Made by a program: the position numbers and the translations under genes. Positions 32,360-38,759 of a stretch of 46,589 nucleotides of DNA are shown here, piece by piece. The number at the start of each line of letters is the position of its first letter. Position 1 is the stretch's first letter. The stretch is from Fibrobacter sp. Its GTDB lineage: Bacteria; Fibrobacterota; Fibrobacteria; Fibrobacterales; Fibrobacteraceae. The notes under the pieces are model-generated. The model ran no database searches, was not told where the DNA came from, and worked only from the letters and a program-made list of their open reading frames with translations. The stretch is taken from contig JAFXLS010000062.1 of assembly GCA_017530965.1 (NCBI GenBank), positions 1-46,589 on the forward strand, read 5' to 3'.

Positions 32360-32876
32360 GCGAAATTTGCGCTAATTTGGCCACTTGCCCACCCGGGCGC
32401 GGGCACCTTGCAGGCACGGCCACGGCCGCACGGCGCGGCCCACAGCGCCCTCTTTTGCCCGCCCGCATACGTTGACGCCCACGACGCGGGAACGGGCCCA
32501 GGACGCGCGTAGAAGCCATCAATCTACCAAGAGCATTGATGGTGCCCGCAACCACGAAAGACGATCCAGAGGCACGCCATGCGCGACGACGGCCATGATG
32601 TGCGCCGACGATGATGCAGCTCCGTACACACGGAAATCCGCCGAATTTGCGAAGCGTGCGTGTTTTGATATGAAAAGAAAAAATTTCAACATGTTTATAA
32701 ACTAGGTTTAAAAACAGGGTTTAAAATGGGGGTTGACTCTTATCTATATATCTATAGTAGTAATTAGAATGTATTTATAGATGTAGATTGAAGTGATAAT
32801 TACCACTTTTCTTTTTTTGGTACTTTTTTTCTTTTAAGCGCGGAAATTACATTTTGGAACCGCGAAGGAGGTTGCT

Positions 32877-33077
32877 ATGGACGCAGTCAGGAAACCGAGC
32901 GTGGAAACGCTCGTAAAAATCGGGAAATTCGAATTGACGGTTGTTGCCTACAGGGCAATCACCAGGGCCGAAGCCGACATGGCGGCAAGGCAATACCTGC
33001 TAAACACGAAACGCCGGGCTTTTCCAAAGACCGGCAAGGGCAAAATAGTGACGATTATCGGGCACGACGGACTCTAG
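32877..33077 (+). CDS. Hypothetical protein (66 aa)
   Basis: The start ATG 32877 has a strong GGAGG 5 bases upstream. The product is basic and mixed alpha/beta (GKFELTVVAYRAITRAEADMAARQYL, then GKIVTIIGHDGL) and unrecognised. It runs rightward away from the cos region, with an AT-rich promoter-like stretch at 32700-32870 ahead of it, although no clear -35/-10 pair could be fixed. Its stop shares the palindrome CTAG with the convergent gene's stop. Confidence 0.6.
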   Translation: MDAVRKPSVETLVKIGKFELTVVAYRAITRAEADMAARQYLLNTKRRAFPKTGKGKIVTIIGHDGL

Positions 33078-33247
33078 GCTCTCCAGCCGAAAAGCGCCTT
33101 CGAGATGAGCTTCATCGCGTTCAGGGATGCTTCCTGGGCCTTGAGCGTCTCGCGGACGATTTCTTCGAACTCCGCTTGCTCGATCGTGTGGTAAGTCGGG
33201 CCGGGTTCTACCGGCTGCTCGATTGTCTTGATAATTTTCTTGGGCAT
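33074..33247 (-). CDS. Small hypothetical protein (57 aa), predicted leaderless
   Basis: Translation from ATG 33247 gives MPKKIIKTIEQPVEPGP, then TYHTIEQAEFEEIVRETLKAQ and a helix ending ALFGWRA, a clean compact helical protein. TATATT (33254-33259) lies exactly 6 bp before the ATG and no Shine-Dalgarno is present, matching the leaderless pattern of the regulators, although its -35 is poor. It ends tail-to-tail with the gene at 32877. Function unknown. Confidence 0.6.
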   Translation of the reverse strand: MPKKIIKTIEQPVEPGPTYHTIEQAEFEEIVRETLKAQEASLNAMKLISKALFGWRA

Positions 33248-33310
33248 GCCATAAATATAGGTTCATTGGCGGAGCCGCGCACGAAAATGTAACAACTTAT
33301 TTTTACTGGC

Positions 33311-33336
33311 AAAAAAGAAAGCCGCCCGGAGGCGGC
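33311..33336 (-). terminator. Terminator after the NYN gene
   Basis: GCCGCC 33321-33326 and GGCGGC 33331-33336 form a 6-bp GC stem with a tetraloop, followed on the minus strand by TTTCTTTTTT. It lies 10 bases after the NYN stop. Confidence 0.88.
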
Positions 33337-33346
33337 TAGAGGATAG

Positions 33347-34039
33347 TTAAACCTTTATTTCTGGCTTGTCAAAGTACGCTTCAGCGGCAGCATGCCTGCG
33401 ACGCCATTTATCCGGAATGGTAAAAGTCTCCACGGCATCTGGCATTTTAGACCGATGGAATCTGTCAATGTTTTTGGCCAGTTCCTTCAACTTGACATTG
33501 TTTTTCATATAAACAAAATCCCTTATTCCACGGCTATCGTTAGAAGGCGGAAAATAAATCTTTATCTTCACATCCGGGAAATTGTTTGATATGAATTCTA
33601 GCGGAGGAACCAAATCAGTGTCAGCGCTTATAAGCGCCAACGAATCCACCTTCTTTTGAACGCAATCGCCAATCATTCGCACGGATATGTTTACATCCGT
33701 CTTTTTCTCTTCCGGTTTACGGATTGGCTTTCCGCACAACGGACAATTAAATTCGTTAACCAGAAACTCTCCGCGAACGACTTCGAACAGATCACCATTT
33801 AAAGCTTTGTTAGCGTTCAAAAAAGCACCTTGGAGCACGCTCTTTTCTTCATTCAATGGAGACGCCGTAAAATAAACAACTTTTACGAGTTCCTGACCTT
33901 CAGAAAGAAAGCTTTTACAGAACTTAACGACATCAATCCAATAAGCGCATCCCCATTTAGTGCCGTTGGACGACTCAAACATGCGCTTGATTCCGAAATA
34001 GAAATTAAAACCATCAATGTAAAAGGCTACTTTCGACAT
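33347..34039 (-). CDS. NYN-domain (PIN-like) putative ribonuclease
   Basis: The 230-residue protein begins KVAFYIDGFNFYFGIKRM, the NYN signature with the first acidic residue in DGFN. A Cys4 site (CPLCGKPIRKPEEK) interrupts the fold near residue 110. KTDVNISVRMIGDC and ALISADTDLVPPLEFI carry the further acidic residues (D, D, D) expected of the metal site. Family: LabA/NYN proteins, RNases or scaffold proteins, some of them toxins or defence effectors. ATG 34039 has GGAG upstream. The gene has its own strong promoter and a hairpin leader. Confidence 0.82.
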   Translation of the reverse strand: MSKVAFYIDGFNFYFGIKRMFESSNGTKWGCAYWIDVVKFCKSFLSEGQELVKVVYFTASPLNEEKSVLQGAFLNANKALNGDLFEVVRGEFLVNEFNCPLCGKPIRKPEEKKTDVNISVRMIGDCVQKKVDSLALISADTDLVPPLEFISNNFPDVKIKIYFPPSNDSRGIRDFVYMKNNVKLKELAKNIDRFHRSKMPDAVETFTIPDKWRRRHAAAEAYFDKPEIKV

Positions 34040-34104
34040 CGTGAACTCCAAAAAAAAATGCCTCCCGTAGGAGGCCAGTCTCTGAAAGAAATCAGAGCGT
34101 TGCT
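34040..34104 (-). ncRNA. Attenuator-like leader or small RNA upstream of the NYN gene
   Basis: From the predicted start at about 34104 the RNA forms hairpin CTCTGA/TCAGAG (34080-34097), then a GC-rich terminator hairpin GCCTCC/GGAGGC (34060-34075) followed by A and nine T. The Shine-Dalgarno of the NYN gene begins directly after the T tract. It is either a riboswitch/attenuator-type leader or a ~55-nt small RNA whose read-through expresses the NYN protein. Confidence 0.6.
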
Positions 34105-34110
34105 ATGGAA

Positions 34111-34139
34111 AATATACACAATTCCTCGTCAACTGTCAA
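34111..34139 (-). promoter_or_regulatory. Strong sigma70-type promoter for NYN leader
   Basis: TTGACA (34134-34139), a 17-bp spacer and TATATT (34111-34116) on the minus strand. This is the best consensus promoter in the genome. Confidence 0.8.
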
Positions 34140-34209
34140 TAGATATTTTTAAAAATCTTTAAATTTAATCAAATTTTTTAAAGAATTTTAAAAAATGTAA
34201 CATCTTTTT

Positions 34210-34530
34210 TTAAACGTGTTTGCAGGGGCTTTTCCAGCCGGCGGAGCGCACGAACCAGAACGCCCAAACGGGCACGTCCTTGACCTTGCAATCGGGCTGG
34301 CGGGCACACTCGATCATCCACTGCACGTAATCCTGGTAGTAGATGCGGAAGTTCCCGAGGTCGCCCTGGCGCATGGCGGGGAGCCCGGCCTTGAGCCACT
34401 GGTAGACGCGGGTCGTCGATACGTTTTCCTTGGAGGCCAGCTCCTTGGGGCTGTAGCAGCCGAGGTCAGGCTTTGCGCTGGCGGCATCGGCAATGCTTGC
34501 GACGATGCAATAGAGCGGTCTCGTGTTCAT
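34210..34530 (-). CDS. HTH DNA-binding protein (106 aa)
   Basis: Residues ~25-70 read YSPKELASKENVSTTRVYQWLKAGLPAMRQGDLGNFRIYYQDYVQWM, a winged helix of the AlpA/Nu1/MerR type. The rest has a Cys/Trp-rich C-terminus. ATG 34530 overlaps the preceding stop (ATGA), making a three-gene unit with 34527-34826 and the XRE regulator. A lysogeny-side regulator is likely; the DNA target is unknown. Confidence 0.65.
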   Translation of the reverse strand: MNTRPLYCIVASIADAASAKPDLGCYSPKELASKENVSTTRVYQWLKAGLPAMRQGDLGNFRIYYQDYVQWMIECARQPDCKVKDVPVWAFWFVRSAGWKSPCKHV

Positions 34531-34826
34531 CCGGCTTCTGCAACAGCCTCACCCGCACCGGCTTCGCCGCCCACACCGTCCACGACCAGTTTCGGCTTTT
34601 CTTCCCGCTCCGAAAGCAGTTCGGCACCGCCGTCGAGGTCATTGGTAATCTCGATTTCGGCCTTGGTCATGGCTGCAATCGTGAGCTTCTGCACCTGTTC
34701 GCTGGTAAGGCCAAGCTTTACCGCCTCGTTCGCAATCGCGATATGTTCGCGCAACCACATCCTGAACGACTTCATGCACGTGCGCCGGGCCTTGCAATAG
34801 GCGACTTCCATTTCTTCAGCTGTCAT
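34527..34826 (-). CDS. Hypothetical protein (99 aa) in regulator operon
   Basis: ATG 34826 (not the longer frame to 35018) overlaps the XRE stop. The protein is helical: MEVAYCKARRTCMKSFRMWLREHIAIANEAVKLGLTSEQVQKLTIAAMTKAE, followed by an acidic, low-complexity Gly/Ala/Glu tail. It has no recognised domain. Tight coupling on both sides implies joint function with the two DNA-binding proteins, perhaps as a partner or modulator. Confidence 0.6.
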   Translation of the reverse strand: MTAEEMEVAYCKARRTCMKSFRMWLREHIAIANEAVKLGLTSEQVQKLTIAAMTKAEIEITNDLDGGAELLSEREEKPKLVVDGVGGEAGAGEAVAEAG

Positions 34827-35116
34827 AGTTCTTCCTTCTTCATGTTGGTTTTTATTCCGAGGTCTTCGAGGAACCTGTTGGTCGCCATCGCGACGCGACG
34901 CTTGTAAAACTCCTCCTGTTCTGCGAACGTCTCGCCGAACAGCTCGTAGTCCGTTGCCCCCATCTTCTTGAGCAGATAGATGATATCGTAGACCGGCGTA
35001 TTTGAGCCGGAAGCCCACTTGTAGACGGTCTCCGGCTTCACGTTCAGCTTATCGGCAAGTTCCTTCTGCGTGATTCCGATGCGGGCCACAAACTCTTTGA
35101 TTCTAAATTTTGGCAT
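34823..35116 (-). CDS. XRE-family (Cro/CI-type) regulator
   Basis: The 97-residue protein has a clear five-helix HTH: RIKEFVARIGITQKELADKLNVKPETVYKWASGSNTPVYDIIYLLKKMG (residues 5-53), then a helical tail. It has no protease or long dimer domain. ATG 35116 has no Shine-Dalgarno; TATATT lies exactly 6 bp upstream with TTGTAT 18 bp further, so the mRNA is predicted leaderless. It heads the three-gene leftward unit. Confidence 0.85.
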   Translation of the reverse strand: MPKFRIKEFVARIGITQKELADKLNVKPETVYKWASGSNTPVYDIIYLLKKMGATDYELFGETFAEQEEFYKRRVAMATNRFLEDLGIKTNMKKEEL

Positions 35117-35248
35117 GTATATAATATAACAAAACTTTCATAAAAAATACAACTTTTTTATAATTTTTATAAAAAAAATACCAAAATTAATATAAAAAGT
35201 ATTATATTTACAAAAAACATACAAAAACGATAGGCAAAAGGGCGAAGC
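35117..35248. promoter_or_regulatory. Divergent, very AT-rich control region
   Basis: It holds the leftward promoter TTGTAT 35147-35152 / TATATT 35123-35128 for the XRE gene and, rightward, TATTAT/TATATT-like hexamers before the 34-residue gene. A 9-bp inverted repeat TTTTTTATA 35154-35162 / TATAAAAAA 35168-35176 could be a regulator site. Confidence 0.55.
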
Positions 35249-35353
35249 ATGAAAACAATTGGACGCATCTACGCAGTTTTACTTGAATGCTTTACCGAAC
35301 GCATCAGCGCCGAAGAGGCCATCGAGACCATCCGGAAAATCCTGATGATGTAA
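35249..35353 (+). CDS. Very small protein (34 aa)
   Basis: The predicted protein, MKTIGRIYAVLLECFTERI followed by SAEEAIETIRKILMM, is a compact two-helix sequence with normal codon use. It lies between a divergent promoter and a strong terminator 8 bases past its stop, so it would be a stand-alone transcript. The upstream GGGCGAAG is a weak ribosome site. The context, next to an XRE regulator, recalls small Cro/antirepressor-type or toxin peptides, but no family is recognisable. Confidence 0.5.
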   Translation: MKTIGRIYAVLLECFTERISAEEAIETIRKILMM

Positions 35354-35382
35354 AAAAAAGACCCGGATCACTCCGGGCTTTT
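35352..35382. terminator. Bidirectional terminator
   Basis: CCCGGA 35362-35367 and TCCGGG 35372-35377 form a stem with a 4-nt loop. The minus strand continues TCTTTTTTTT and the plus strand CTTTTC. It ends both the 34-residue gene and the leftward membrane-protein gene. Confidence 0.87.
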
Positions 35383-35403
35383 CAGGCAAACCGCCACCGG
35401 CGG

Positions 35404-36006
35404 TCACTCCCCTTGCAAAACCTTATACGAAGGTCTTTTCCAGGGAAAAATAAATCTAGTAATCCATTTAAACCATCCAATTTCAACATTATAGCTTTCG
35501 CTACATCCCATTTGTCCTGAAGCTTCATTGTAAGCAGCCGCACGAACAATTTCCGGCCGCTTAGGTTCATCAACGCTGGCATCGACAAGCCTTCTTTCAA
35601 TGTCTTCCAGATGAGTTAAATCTTTTGCCTGCTTGATCTCGGCAAGAAGTTTGTCATACACCAGCCTTCGGTTGGACTCCGAAAAACTTTTTGCACCAAA
35701 CCCGACGACCAGAGAAGTTACGCTCAATGCAGAAACAAAAATGGAAACAGCTGCGTAGACGTAGTTCAAGCCAATAAAAACCGATACGAACGTATATGTA
35801 CCGAACAAGGCCACAACAGACGAGCAAGCCTTGTCGCAGAACGAATAAAACCCTGCACAGTCATCGCATACAGCAGAATTATAGCGTGCGTTCCATTCAA
35901 GTTCGCTACGCTTTTCTTCTACTTTATTGTCCGGCTCGGGCTTGGAGGGAACGGCGGGTGCGGCGCAGGAGGAGTCCCGGCCCCCGGTTTCGACAGATTC
36001 TTGCAT
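35404..36006 (-). CDS. Two-TM SLATT-like membrane protein (200 aa)
   Basis: After a Pro/Glu-rich start, a Cys-containing helix (RYNSAVCDDCAGFYSFCDKACSSV) leads into two adjacent membrane helices (ALFGTYTFVSVFIGLNYVYAAV and SIFVSALSVTSLVVGFGA, about residues 67-105). A cytosolic helical region follows, with LAEIKQAKDLTHLEDIERRL and DEPKRPEIVRAAAYNEASGQ. This is the SLATT plan, whose members are predicted pore-forming immunity effectors and also occur in phages. ATG 36006 has AGGA upstream. It lies next to the repressor, so exclusion or an immunity function is plausible. Confidence 0.55.
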   Translation of the reverse strand: MQESVETGGRDSSCAAPAVPSKPEPDNKVEEKRSELEWNARYNSAVCDDCAGFYSFCDKACSSVVALFGTYTFVSVFIGLNYVYAAVSIFVSALSVTSLVVGFGAKSFSESNRRLVYDKLLAEIKQAKDLTHLEDIERRLVDASVDEPKRPEIVRAAAYNEASGQMGCSESYNVEIGWFKWITRFIFPWKRPSYKVLQGE

Positions 36007-36081
36007 ACGGATTTTCCTTTCATGGTTAATTTCCTTTAATTTAAGTTAATTCGGTTAAGCAATCAATAGGAATGTAACAAC

Positions 36082-36495
36082 TTAAATTTTGGGGTCGGTT
36101 TTGCCGGGGAGCAGGCGGTCGATTTCCTGGCGGACGATGTCGCGGATATTGTCCTCGGAGAAGATTCCCCTTTTCTTGAGGTCGGCAATGAGCTGTTCCT
36201 GGAGGCCTTCGAGCAGGTCCGGGTGAGCCGCAATAAAATCCGGCGACGGGACGGCGGGCGCGGTCTGCTTGGGCTTGTAGTCGACGCCGAAAAGCGTTTC
36301 GACTGTAGCTCCAGCCTGAAACAAACGGACAAAGGCATTATAGTTCGGCCGCGCTCCATCGGGCTTGCTTTGCGCCCATTTGCCGAGATTCTTCGCTGTC
36401 TTTATACCAGCCAACTTTGCAACTTCTTCAGCAGACAATCCAGTGTCTTCGGATATCTTTTTGATGCTGATTTTGTGCAAATAATCGTTTTCCAT
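36082..36495 (-). CDS. HTH repressor-like protein (137 aa)
   Basis: Residues ~10-55 (KISIKKISEDTGLSAEEVAKLAGIKTAKNLGKWAQSKPDG) form a HTH, with a C-terminal helical region (PDLLEGLQEQLIADLKKRGIFSEDNIRDIVRQEIDRLL) for oligomerisation. It is transcribed away from the early operon across a region packed with AATCTAA/TTAGATT elements, the layout of a CI-type repressor. ATG 36495 has no Shine-Dalgarno and TATTTT lies 6 bp upstream, as in leaderless lambda cI from PRM. No LexA-type autoprotease motif is seen. Confidence 0.75.
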   Translation of the reverse strand: MENDYLHKISIKKISEDTGLSAEEVAKLAGIKTAKNLGKWAQSKPDGARPNYNAFVRLFQAGATVETLFGVDYKPKQTAPAVPSPDFIAAHPDLLEGLQEQLIADLKKRGIFSEDNIRDIVRQEIDRLLPGKTDPKI

Positions 36496-36501
36496 ACACG
36501 A

Positions 36502-36529
36502 AAAATAGAAAACAACATACCAATTCCAA
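36502..36529 (-). promoter_or_regulatory. Repressor-maintenance-type promoter (leaderless)
   Basis: TTGGAA (36524-36529), a 16-bp spacer and TATTTT (36502-36507) on the minus strand, then 6 bp to the ATG at 36495. One AATCTAA element lies 6 bp upstream of the -35, in an activation-like position. Confidence 0.5.
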
Positions 36530-36534
36530 AAAAA

Positions 36535-36625
36535 AATCTAAAAAAAATAGACAAAAAGTATTGACAATCTAAGAAAGTTAGATTAGATTTCTAGTAAAAT
36601 TAGATTTCAGTCTAAAAATCTTAGA
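36535..36625. promoter_or_regulatory. Early promoter with operator array
   Basis: Rightward TTGACA 36561-36566, a 17-bp spacer and TAGATT 36584-36589. Operator-like elements are AATCTAA 36535-36541, the inverted pair AATCTAA 36566-36572 / TTAGATT 36578-36584, TTAGATT 36583-36589 and 36600-36606, TCTAA 36611-36615 and TTAGA 36621-36625. Repressor binding would cover both promoter hexamers. Confidence 0.7.
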
Positions 36626-36634
36626 GGAAACAAT

Positions 36635-36811
36635 ATGCCAGCAGAATGCGTTCAAGTAAAACTACCGCCTGAAATGACTCAGATGTTTGACGAAATCAGA
36701 GCTGTTCGCGCCGCACGCTTTGAAGCATTAAGCAACAAATCAATCGTCATCGACGCAGTAAAGGAAATGCACTCCAGACTCAATGAGTCGCAACATGGCA
36801 CGCAGGCGTAA
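36635..36811 (+). CDS. Small ribbon-helix-helix-like protein (58 aa)
   Basis: The protein reads VQVKLPPEMTQMFDEIRAVRAARFEALSNKSIVIDAVKEMHSRL: one strand and two helices, the Arc/MetJ-type ribbon-helix-helix length and pattern. ATG 36635 has GAGGAAA upstream. It is the first gene of the early operon, under the operator array, and its end overlaps the replication gene by 29 bp. A Cro-like or early regulatory role is likely. Confidence 0.6.
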   Translation: MPAECVQVKLPPEMTQMFDEIRAVRAARFEALSNKSIVIDAVKEMHSRLNESQHGTQA

Positions 36812-37784
36812 CACCATCGCACAATACGTGAGCTTCGATATGACGGCAATGGCGACACACATTCAAGGCATGACGGACGCGCAGCTCGGCGCGTGGTGCC
36901 GCAAGATGGTCATCGACTGCTGTTCCGGCTGCCTCGATCCGAACACCGACCCGTTCGTCCGCAACTTTTACAACAGATCACACGCCAAAATGCTTGAAGT
37001 ACAAGACCATAACGCCAACATGTACCAGAACCGCCTTCGCCGCAACGCGGAAATTTATGGCCAGGAAACGGCCGAGGCTACCACACCCGACAAGGAAGGC
37101 GCAAGCAAGGCCTGTAATACGCCAACGGAGGCGTCCGAAACCTCCGGGCCCAAAACGGACACAAGTGTAGCTGAAAGCGCAGTGCGCACCTCAGAGGCCG
37201 ACAAGGCCTTGGCAGATGGGGACTTCCGCGAGGGGTCCCGGGACTTGAGCGACGGCAGCGATGCCGCCACGATGGGATCGGGGAGATCTGCCAAAACTTT
37301 GGCCCTAGACACGCGCACGGGGGGCGACTCCCTGAGAGGTTGTGACTCAAAGCCGGCTAGCCATTCCGGCAAGTCTCCCGTGCGCAACGAGCTTTCGCTG
37401 TTGCCGCCGCCCGAAAAGAAGGCCTACGGCACCTGCAAGAACGTGCTGCTCACCGACGCCGACGGCCACCACCTCCGCGAGGTGTACGGGCCCGACCTCC
37501 CGACCGCCATCGAAATACTCGATTCCGCGCTCGAGAACAACCCGAAGCTCAAGAAAAAGTACTGCAACCACGCGGCCGTGCTCCGTTACGGCAACTGGGT
37601 ATGGCAGGAAGTCCAGAAGATCAAGGAAAGGAAGGTCCGCCTGGAAACAGCCGAAATCAACAAGAAGAACGCGCAGCAACGCGCCGCCAACGGCGACGGC
37701 CGCACATTCAAGCAGAAGGACAGCGACGACCGCAACGAATGGCTCCGCACGTCCATGTTCACAAACGAGGCCGCAAATGAGTAA
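36783..37784 (+). CDS. Putative phage replication initiator/organiser (333 aa)
   Basis: The N-terminal domain (YVSFDMTAMATHIQGMTDAQLGAWCRKMVIDCC...) resembles the first domain of phage replication proteins with DnaD/YdaU-like architecture. A low-complexity, hydrophilic linker spans about residues 100-205. The C-terminal domain GTCKNVLLTDADGHHLREVYG...AIEILDSALENNPKLKKKYCNHAAVLRYGNW corresponds to the 'KYKSHYATIRNW' domain of phage replisome organisers. ATG 36783 is used; ATG 36795 is possible. As with lambda O, the origin may lie within the linker DNA. First large early gene. Confidence 0.6.
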   Translation: MSRNMARRRNTIAQYVSFDMTAMATHIQGMTDAQLGAWCRKMVIDCCSGCLDPNTDPFVRNFYNRSHAKMLEVQDHNANMYQNRLRRNAEIYGQETAEATTPDKEGASKACNTPTEASETSGPKTDTSVAESAVRTSEADKALADGDFREGSRDLSDGSDAATMGSGRSAKTLALDTRTGGDSLRGCDSKPASHSGKSPVRNELSLLPPPEKKAYGTCKNVLLTDADGHHLREVYGPDLPTAIEILDSALENNPKLKKKYCNHAAVLRYGNWVWQEVQKIKERKVRLETAEINKKNAQQRAANGDGRTFKQKDSDDRNEWLRTSMFTNEAANE

Positions 37785-38112
37785 GATAAAAAAATTCTTT
37801 TGGAAGCTGAACAACAAGAAAAAGCGCCTGGTTGCAAACGTTTGCACATGGATATTGACAAGACAGTCCAAGGCTTTCATGAAGCGGATGGGCTTCAGGA
37901 ATATCCGCCGCGATCTTGGCAAGCATAACGACCTTTTTGTAGTCGCCTATATCTGCACCGACTATCCGTTCTACAAGGGAAAATTGAATGTTGCCGCAGA
38001 CAACGTAATAGATATCATCAAGCCTCAAAATCCTTGCGATGCGAATCAAGAAGATGTTGACAAGTGTCGTGGTCCCTATTCCAATAAAGTGCAAGATACT
38101 CAGATTCACTGA
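37777..38112 (+). CDS. Hypothetical basic protein (111 aa)
   Basis: ATG 37777 overlaps the preceding stop by 8 bases. The N-terminal half is strongly basic (KIKKFFWKLNNKKKRLVANVCTWILTRQSKAFMKRM), followed by NDLFVVAYICTDYPFYKGKLNVAADNVIDII, which looks like a beta-alpha fold. The last ~30 codons overlap the antisense gene 38018-38227, and their composition is less protein-like, so the 3' end may have been recently extended. Function unknown. Confidence 0.5.
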   Translation: MSKIKKFFWKLNNKKKRLVANVCTWILTRQSKAFMKRMGFRNIRRDLGKHNDLFVVAYICTDYPFYKGKLNVAADNVIDIIKPQNPCDANQEDVDKCRGPYSNKVQDTQIH

Positions 38113-38227
38113 CATCGTGAATCACGTAATGCCCGCCATCTTTATAAAGGAAAAGTTCATGCTCATCGTACTCCGCCTGAAAGAACTCCGGACTGTCAAT
38201 GTCGGTAATAATGTTGTCAATAATCAT
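38018..38227 (-). CDS. Antisense small acidic protein (69 aa) inside early operon
   Basis: From ATG 38227, with AGAGG 13 bases upstream, the frame reads MIIDNIITDIDSPEFFQAE, then YDEHELFLYKDGGHYVIHDVSES and ends in a His/Asp-rich helix. It looks like a genuine compact acidic protein. It runs against the early operon, overlaps the previous gene's tail by 95 bp, and its start codon overlaps the rightward start at 38226 head to head (CATG). It may be a leftover or lysogeny-expressed gene. Confidence 0.5.
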   Translation of the reverse strand: MIIDNIITDIDSPEFFQAEYDEHELFLYKDGGHYVIHDVSESEYLALYWNRDHDTCQHLLDSHRKDFEA

Positions 38228-38759
38228 GCCTTTAACCTCTAACAAAAGAATAGAAAAAGAATTTACGGAAAACATCCAGGAACAGGTCAACAGGCTTTCG
38301 AAGGCGCTTAGGCTCCAGGTCATCGAGACGCTGGTGAAAATCGACCGCGTGAAGTACGGTGCCCAGAAAATCGACGGCGAGGAAATGGTCTTCACCGTCA
38401 GGTGCATCGACGCCCTCCCCTGTTGCACGGCGCAGCTCCGCAACCTGTTCAACGACGCGCACGACTACCACGAGGATATCGGCATGTTTCCGCACGCCGC
38501 GACCATCGCCGACCTGGAATACTGCTGCAAGAAGCGCTCGATAGGCTACCGCAGCACGCAGGACGTGTCGCATTATTGGCTCCCGAAGAAGGAAGACGGC
38601 GACCTCCGCACATTGCCCGCGTTCCGGCAGCTTGCGGCCGTGTATCGCCCGCTCGTCGCCGCCGGCAAGAAGATTTTGCCGCCGATGGACCACAACGCGG
38701 TCGTGAGCGAAGCGACCGCCATCGTCAACGAACTTACTACCCACCTGATTGGAGGATAA
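38226..38759 (+). CDS. Hypothetical early protein (177 aa)
   Basis: The protein from ATG 38226 (or ATG 38199) has an N-terminal helical part (KRIEKEFTENIQEQVNRLSKALRLQVIETLVKIDRVKYG) and a middle with HDYHEDIGMFPHAATIADLEYCCKKRSIGY, then a helical C-terminus. No family was recognised. Neither start has a strong ribosome site. Its stop directly precedes ssb (TAA-ATG), so it belongs to the replication block; a recombination or replication accessory role is possible. Confidence 0.6.
   Translation: MPLTSNKRIEKEFTENIQEQVNRLSKALRLQVIETLVKIDRVKYGAQKIDGEEMVFTVRCIDALPCCTAQLRNLFNDAHDYHEDIGMFPHAATIADLEYCCKKRSIGYRSTQDVSHYWLPKKEDGDLRTLPAFRQLAAVYRPLVAAGKKILPPMDHNAVVSEATAIVNELTTHLIGG

Larger units (their letters stand above)
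31909..32876. other. Non-coding packaging/control region (probable cos region)
   Basis: There is no convincing gene in 968 bp. Three parts are visible. Positions 31910-32359 hold about ten TTAAC-containing repeats. Positions 32036-32120 contain extreme G/C tracts, including an inverted GGGGCG...CGCCCC at about 32098-32117, where cosN is most likely. Positions 32380-32650 are GC-rich with an 8-bp stem CCATCAAT 32516-32523/ATTGATGG 32535-32542. From 32690 the sequence turns sharply AT-rich, ending in a GGAGG before the gene at 32877. GpA-type terminases cut cos just upstream of the small subunit gene, which supports this placement; the nick site itself is not identified. Confidence 0.5.

Noticed and set aside
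32385-32705. Open frames in the GC-rich island
   Set aside because: Low-complexity Arg/Ala/Pro/Thr products in several frames, no ribosome sites, no family resemblance.
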